Shown in pieces: positions 6,515-8,959 of a DNA stretch of 8,959 nucleotides; within the stretch, counting starts at the first letter, position 1, and every line of letters begins with the position of its first letter. The notes under the pieces are model-generated. The model was not told where the DNA came from. It ran no database searches and worked only from the letters and a program-made list of their open reading frames with translations. The position numbers were made by a program, and so were the translations under genes. Origin of the DNA: Spirochaeta sp. (GTDB lineage: Bacteria; Spirochaetota; Spirochaetia; Spirochaetales_E; Spirochaetaceae_B); contig JAUUYD010000066.1 of the NCBI GenBank assembly GCA_030590585.1, forward strand, positions 1-8,959, written 5' to 3'.

Positions 6515-7564
6515 TCAATTAACATTGTCCAACAATATGATCAGGTTTGGCTTTGAATTATTACCTACCTCAAAAACAGATGAGTAATAATAGTATTCCT
6601 TATGCCTCGTTTCTATTTTATATTTCGCTCCACGATAAGCCCAAAACCCCACGCGACTTGAATTAGGATGCACTTCTAGGCTATTTATATGATCAAATCC
6701 CTGACTTTTTATTTTGTTATACTCTTCTGTTGCTCTTTCAACGATATATTCATCGTATTCCTTTCTCCAAGATGCCTGAATTTCTTCGAAAGAAGGTGTT
6801 TCTATTAGGGTGATGGTAACTTCAGCCTCTATCGGAACCATTGTTTTCATATCACTTACTTCAATCTCTACATAAGTAAGACAGCTACCAAGTTCTTCTA
6901 CAACTGTATCTGACACGTCTATAAAAAACACTTGGGTTTCATAATTCCACGCAGGATAATCAAAAGATTGAAAGTTAAAATAATTGTCTTGATCCTGTGG
7001 ATGTTCAGCCTCGAAAATAATATCCTTCTTTGTTTGCCACCATGCATAACCATTTTTCAAACTATGACTTCTATCTACTTCAAAAAAATGTTCATCATCA
7101 AGTTCAGCAATCACACTAAACCGCCCATCACTCTCAACATCAGCATAAACAAGTTCTTTGCAATACGGAACTTCTACTTTTATGTGTTCAGGGATATAAG
7201 AACCTGTTTGATGATTACGAGTTCTAGAGATATCTCTGGATCTTTTGTAATACTGTCCCCATCTCGAAGTCTTCGGAGGATACTCGCCATGTATTTCACG
7301 GTATTTATCTCGAGTAGTTCTCATATCCATGAACCATACCCATTCATCGTAGTACTCTTTGTCATTATACGTTTCCCAACTCTCATATTCACATACTTCA
7401 AACTTCCCATTAATTCTGGCTGTGCGTCCACTTAATGGTATTATTTCAATAGAATCATAGTCAACTTCGAATCTTGTATGATTCATTCGCACATTAGTTT
7501 GTGACTGAGCATTTAAGGATACTGCAACCATCACTAAAATCAAAATAACTGTTATTTTATTCAT
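6515..7564 (-). CDS. exported protein of unknown function
   Basis: 349 residues; I do not recognise a family. The N terminus is a clear Sec signal peptide: MNK, then a hydrophobic core ITVILILVMVAVSL and NAQ, with cleavage likely after A19 or Q20. There is no lipobox cysteine, so a periplasmic, surface or secreted protein is expected. The mature part is acidic and rich in Tyr and Trp, with three cysteines (58, 135, 228) and no other membrane segment. The region 229-345 alternates strand-like stretches (VEIEVSD, IEAEVTITL, GAKYKIETR, PNLIILLD) around a charged helix (258-287), which suggests a beta-sandwich of the PEGA or carboxypeptidase-regulatory type; this is inference. The start is firm: AGGAG (read from 7571-7575) lies 6 bases before the ATG. 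Base composition is much more AT-rich than kdgK-eda. It follows the attC site in the array direction but has no recognisable attC of its own. Confidence 0.75.
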   Translation of the reverse strand: MNKITVILILVMVAVSLNAQSQTNVRMNHTRFEVDYDSIEIIPLSGRTARINGKFEVCEYESWETYNDKEYYDEWVWFMDMRTTRDKYREIHGEYPPKTSRWGQYYKRSRDISRTRNHQTGSYIPEHIKVEVPYCKELVYADVESDGRFSVIAELDDEHFFEVDRSHSLKNGYAWWQTKKDIIFEAEHPQDQDNYFNFQSFDYPAWNYETQVFFIDVSDTVVEELGSCLTYVEIEVSDMKTMVPIEAEVTITLIETPSFEEIQASWRKEYDEYIVERATEEYNKIKSQGFDHINSLEVHPNSSRVGFWAYRGAKYKIETRHKEYYYYSSVFEVGNNSKPNLIILLDNVN

Positions 7565-7864
7565 ATAAATCTCCTGAAATTGTTACATCATCAAACTTGT
7601 ATGTTATATATAATCAATCAGTACAGATTGTTACCTTTTAATTAAGCTTCATTAGAACTGGTATATATTTCGCAATTTTATTTGTTTATGGTAACGCAAA
7701 CCTGATTGTACACAATAACTGAGTAAATAAAATCTACTCCCAGTGTTAATAGTAACCATCGGAGATTCCTTATTTCTATAAGTATTAAAATCTTTTTAAC
7801 TGTTAATCATATTATTTGGTAAAACTCAAAATCATTGCGAAACCTCGTTTTTCTCTTTTTTGAT
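7565..7864. other. gene-free AT-rich region upstream of the exported-protein gene
   Basis: No gene-like frame is visible in about 300 bases. Besides the ribosome binding site next to the 349-aa gene, the one notable element is CAATCAGTACAGATTG (7615-7630), a 16-base palindrome with a single mismatched pair about 50 bases before the start codon. It is followed in the transcription direction by an AT tract (ATTATATATAAC on the minus strand) that could hold a -10 element. I see no convincing -35. The region presumably carries the promoter of the 349-aa gene, with the palindrome as a possible operator. Confidence 0.3.
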
Positions 7865-7993
7865 TTATAACGACCAAGCTCACCTGCATTGCGTTAAGCT
7901 GGCGGCCTTTTTGCATTACCTCCCTCATATTTTACCACACACAAATGCAAAAAGGATGACAGTAACAATGTCTGGTGAAGCGACCGGTTATAC
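7865..7993 (-). other. integron attC recombination site (3' end of the brnTA cassette)
   Basis: This 129-base imperfect palindrome is organised like an attC site. Read on the minus strand, it begins with the core-like GTATAAC (7993-7987) and ends with GTTATAA (7871-7865). Inside these, GCTTCACC pairs with GGTGAGC leaving one extra T, which matches the extrahelical base of attC sites. The unequal spacers CGGTC and TTGGTC between core and arm do not pair, matching the unpaired central spacer. Pairing continues inward with gaps to a perfect 12-bp stem, CCTTTTTGCATT (7906-7917, plus strand) with AATGCAAAAAGG (7944-7955), around a 26-base loop. The length is like the long attC sites of chromosomal integrons. 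It starts 9 bases after the brnA stop, as expected for a cassette. The cores differ from RYYYAAC/GTTRRRY at one or two positions, a common deviation. Confidence 0.8.
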
Positions 7994-8002
7994 TAATCTT
8001 TA

Positions 8003-8218
8003 TCATTTCCAATCCATTGTGATCTTACGATTGTTTCTTGCACAATCATCTAGATATAAATCAATAAGATTCTGATAAGGCATACCGGTTTCAATTGATA
8101 AATCCTTAAAATAATCAATTGTGTTTTCCGCGATCCTTATTGTTATTTGTTTCTTTAGTTTTTTTGCATATGGATTTTTTCTTGATCTCATCTTTGATAA
8201 ATCATATTCTTCTTTCAT
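8003..8218 (-). CDS. brnA: BrnA antitoxin, ribbon-helix-helix family
   Basis: 71 residues, the usual BrnA length. The N terminus KEEYDLSKMRSRKNPYAKKL is typical of the family and contributes to toxin binding. It is followed by the ribbon strand KQITIRI (23-29), helix A (about 31-44), the turn TGMPYQN (44-50) and helix B LIDLYLDDCA (51-60). The conserved tail RKITMDWK ends the protein. It should dimerise, bind and inhibit BrnT, and repress the operon promoter. Its ATG overlaps the brnT TGA by four bases (ATGA), which couples the two genes. It has a strong ribosome binding site, GAGGTGG (read from 8223-8229), 4 bases before the ATG, inside the end of brnT. The attC site begins 9 bases after the stop. 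Confidence 0.9.
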   Translation of the reverse strand: MKEEYDLSKMRSRKNPYAKKLKKQITIRIAENTIDYFKDLSIETGMPYQNLIDLYLDDCARNNRKITMDWK

Positions 8219-8505
8219 TTTTCCACCTCATAATTTATTTTTTCTTTATTTGTCGCTCTACGTGCAGATATAATTCTTATATGTGTATCCTTTTTTCTCA
8301 GACAAAAGACAATAAGTAAAATTCTTAATTTAAAACTTCTTCCTAATAACAAAAATCTTTCTTCATTGGTAGAATGATGATCGTCATAATATTCAATAGC
8401 ATTCTCATCATAAAATACTGTTGAAGCTTCAGCGAAAGATATATCATGTTTTTTTTGATTGAGTAGATCTTTTTCTTCATTCCAATCAAACGATATATTA
8501 GACAT
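8215..8505 (-). CDS. brnT: BrnT toxin, RelE-like ribonuclease family
   Basis: 96 residues, matching BrnT along its whole length. The start is FDWNEEKDLLNQKKHDISF (6-24), followed by EASTVF (26-31), an acidic stretch ending in EERFLLLG (48-55), and the highly conserved IRIISARRAT..E (76-88) with NYE near the end. BrnT proteins are ribonucleases that stop translation when released from BrnA. The toxin gene precedes the antitoxin gene, the normal order for this family and the reverse of most type II systems. The ATG at 8505 is the only suitable start because the conserved strand begins at residue 4. No Shine-Dalgarno sequence precedes it, and the predicted transcript would start only about six bases upstream. 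No frameshift or missing conserved block is visible, so the module looks intact. Confidence 0.9.
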   Translation of the reverse strand: MSNISFDWNEEKDLLNQKKHDISFAEASTVFYDENAIEYYDDHHSTNEERFLLLGRSFKLRILLIVFCLRKKDTHIRIISARRATNKEKINYEVEK

Positions 8506-8526
8506 AATTATATGATAATTATATCA
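8504..8526. promoter_or_regulatory. repeat overlapping the brnTA promoter and start codon, probable BrnA operator
   Basis: The 10-base sequence ATAATTATAT occurs twice, at 8504-8513 and 8515-8524, separated by one G. The repeats overlap the -10 element, the expected start point and the first codon of brnT. An inverted pair, TGATA (8513-8517) and TATCA (8522-8526), lies in the same stretch. BrnA antitoxins repress their own promoter, and adjacent repeats suit side-by-side ribbon-helix-helix dimers. The AT-only sequence makes chance repeats more likely, so this is tentative. Confidence 0.4.
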
Positions 8527-8545
8527 CATGAGATTGACTTGTCAA
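8518..8545 (-). promoter_or_regulatory. consensus sigma70-type promoter of brnTA
   Basis: On the minus strand there is a perfect -35 TTGACA (8545-8540) and a perfect -10 TATAAT (8523-8518), separated by 16 bases. The start of transcription should be near 8511, leaving only about six bases before the brnT ATG at 8505, so the mRNA would be almost leaderless. It lies within the cassette, so expression does not depend on an upstream array promoter. Confidence 0.75.
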
Positions 8546-8813
8546 ATATTTTTTCTTAATGGTTTATATATTGATACTATAAATAATTATCCAATCTTAA
8601 CATTTATTTGAAAATGAGGAGATCTCTAGTATAAGTCTTGAAATCCGTTTTCAGTCTAAATAGTGTTAGCAATCACAAATCCAGAAATTATGAAGCATTT
8701 TCTTTCCAGTCTGTTGACTTCTATTCATCTTTTAATGTTTCATTTCTTGTGAATCATCTCCAGATTAAAAATCTTCTATTAATTTTTGTAATGTCCTGGT
8801 TATCTTTGAATCA
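8546..8813. other. gene-free AT-rich leader of the brnTA cassette
   Basis: About 270 bases separate the brnT -35 element from the core site of the next attC. I see no gene-like frame on the minus strand and no ribosome binding site leading to one. A plus-strand frame that starts with TTG here runs into the attC and looks like chance. Such non-coding stretches occur in integron cassettes whose genes have their own promoter. Confidence 0.4.
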
Positions 8814-8959
8814 GTATAACGCCCGCATAACCGGATGGCGAGGCGGTAGTAGGCCTTCTGGCTGTTTAATGAAGACGCGAGACAAAACAAAGACATAGAA
8901 ATTGCATTTTGAATATAGGACGTTTTCAAAATGGCCCAAACAATAATCTTCTTATCCGG
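8814..8959 (-). other. partial integron attC site of the preceding cassette, cut by the window end
   Basis: Read on the minus strand, the element ends with GCGGGCGTTATAC, where GTTATAC (8820-8814) is a core site like that of the complete attC. Just inside it lies an arm containing ATCCGG (8831-8836 read in reverse). The opposite arm appears at the very end of the window: ATCCGG at 8954-8959 on the plus strand pairs with CCGGAT at 8831-8836. Between them is a perfect 9-bp hairpin, CATTTTGAA (8905-8913) with TTCAAAATG (8925-8933). If it is an attC, the other core, of the form CGTTATA on the plus strand, should follow within about 10-20 bases after 8959, giving a site of roughly 160 bases. One core site and part of the arms are missing, so confidence is moderate. 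Confidence 0.55.

Larger units (their letters stand above)
7871..8819 (-). mobile_element. integron gene cassette carrying brnTA
   Basis: The limits are set by the predicted G/TT crossover points in the core sites GTTATAC of the right-hand attC (8820-8814) and GTTATAA of the left-hand attC (7871-7865). The cassette is about 950 bases and contains, in transcription order, about 270 bases of leader DNA, a strong promoter, brnT, brnA and the attC site. Toxin-antitoxin cassettes with their own promoter are a known feature of chromosomal integrons, where they are thought to stabilise the array. The integrase gene and attI site are not in the window and would be expected beyond 8959. Confidence 0.65.

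Noticed and set aside
6932..7435. Plus-strand frame of about 167 codons within the exported-protein gene
   Set aside because: It is antisense to a gene with a signal peptide and strong ribosome binding site. Its hydrophobic content comes from the complement of acidic and Tyr-rich codons.
7691..7760. A further attC between the exported-protein gene and the complete attC (TAACGC and GTGTTAATA)
   Set aside because: The arms next to these core-like words do not pair with each other.
7906..7955. The 12-bp inverted repeat as a simple transcription terminator of brnTA
   Set aside because: Arms continue outward on both sides to core-like ends, with the bulge and spacer of an attC site, so it is the tip of that structure. 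It could still slow transcription.
8638..8898. Plus-strand frame starting with TTG near the right end
   Set aside because: It has no ribosome binding site, a weak start and a Ser/Asn-rich low-complexity sequence, and it runs through the attC arm.

Overview
The window joins an ordinary metabolic locus to an AT-rich accessory region. The carbon-metabolism genes at the left are GC-rich and the right third is strongly AT-rich, which suggests acquired DNA. No marker gene fixes the taxon. A saccharolytic, uronate-using bacterium fits, and a free-living spirochaete is one low-confidence possibility based on general gene content.

Left (1-2270, + strand): the C-terminal end of an IclR-family regulator, then kdgK (2-keto-3-deoxygluconate kinase) and eda (KDPG aldolase). 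The two enzymes are 23 bases apart and probably form an operon that converts KDG through KDPG to pyruvate and glyceraldehyde-3-phosphate. A palindrome of the IclR half-site type overlaps a plausible promoter before kdgK, so the neighbouring regulator may control the operon.

Middle (2271-6514): a decayed vapBC-like toxin-antitoxin operon. Its operator-like tandem palindromes and ribosome binding site survive, the antitoxin has a frameshift and a stop, and the PIN toxin is cut off after about 40 residues. The truncation lies exactly at the 3' end of a minus-strand pair encoding an SNF2-family ATPase (885 aa) and a SWIM zinc-finger protein (326 aa) with a C-terminal winged-helix-like domain. These two genes are 14 bases apart and probably co-transcribed. 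A short block of palindromes lies upstream of them.

Right (6515-8959, all genes on the minus strand): an unrecognised exported protein of 349 aa, then an integron-type gene cassette. The cassette holds a brnT-brnA toxin-antitoxin pair with its own consensus promoter. Nine bases after the brnA stop is a long imperfect palindrome (7865-7993) with the layout of an integron attC site: core-like ends, an unpaired spacer, a one-base bulge, and a 12-bp perfect stem near the tip. The beginning of a second attC-like site (8814 to the window end) marks the other cassette boundary. The array therefore reads right to left, and any integrase or further cassettes should lie beyond 8959. No integrase, tRNA, rRNA or CRISPR array is visible.
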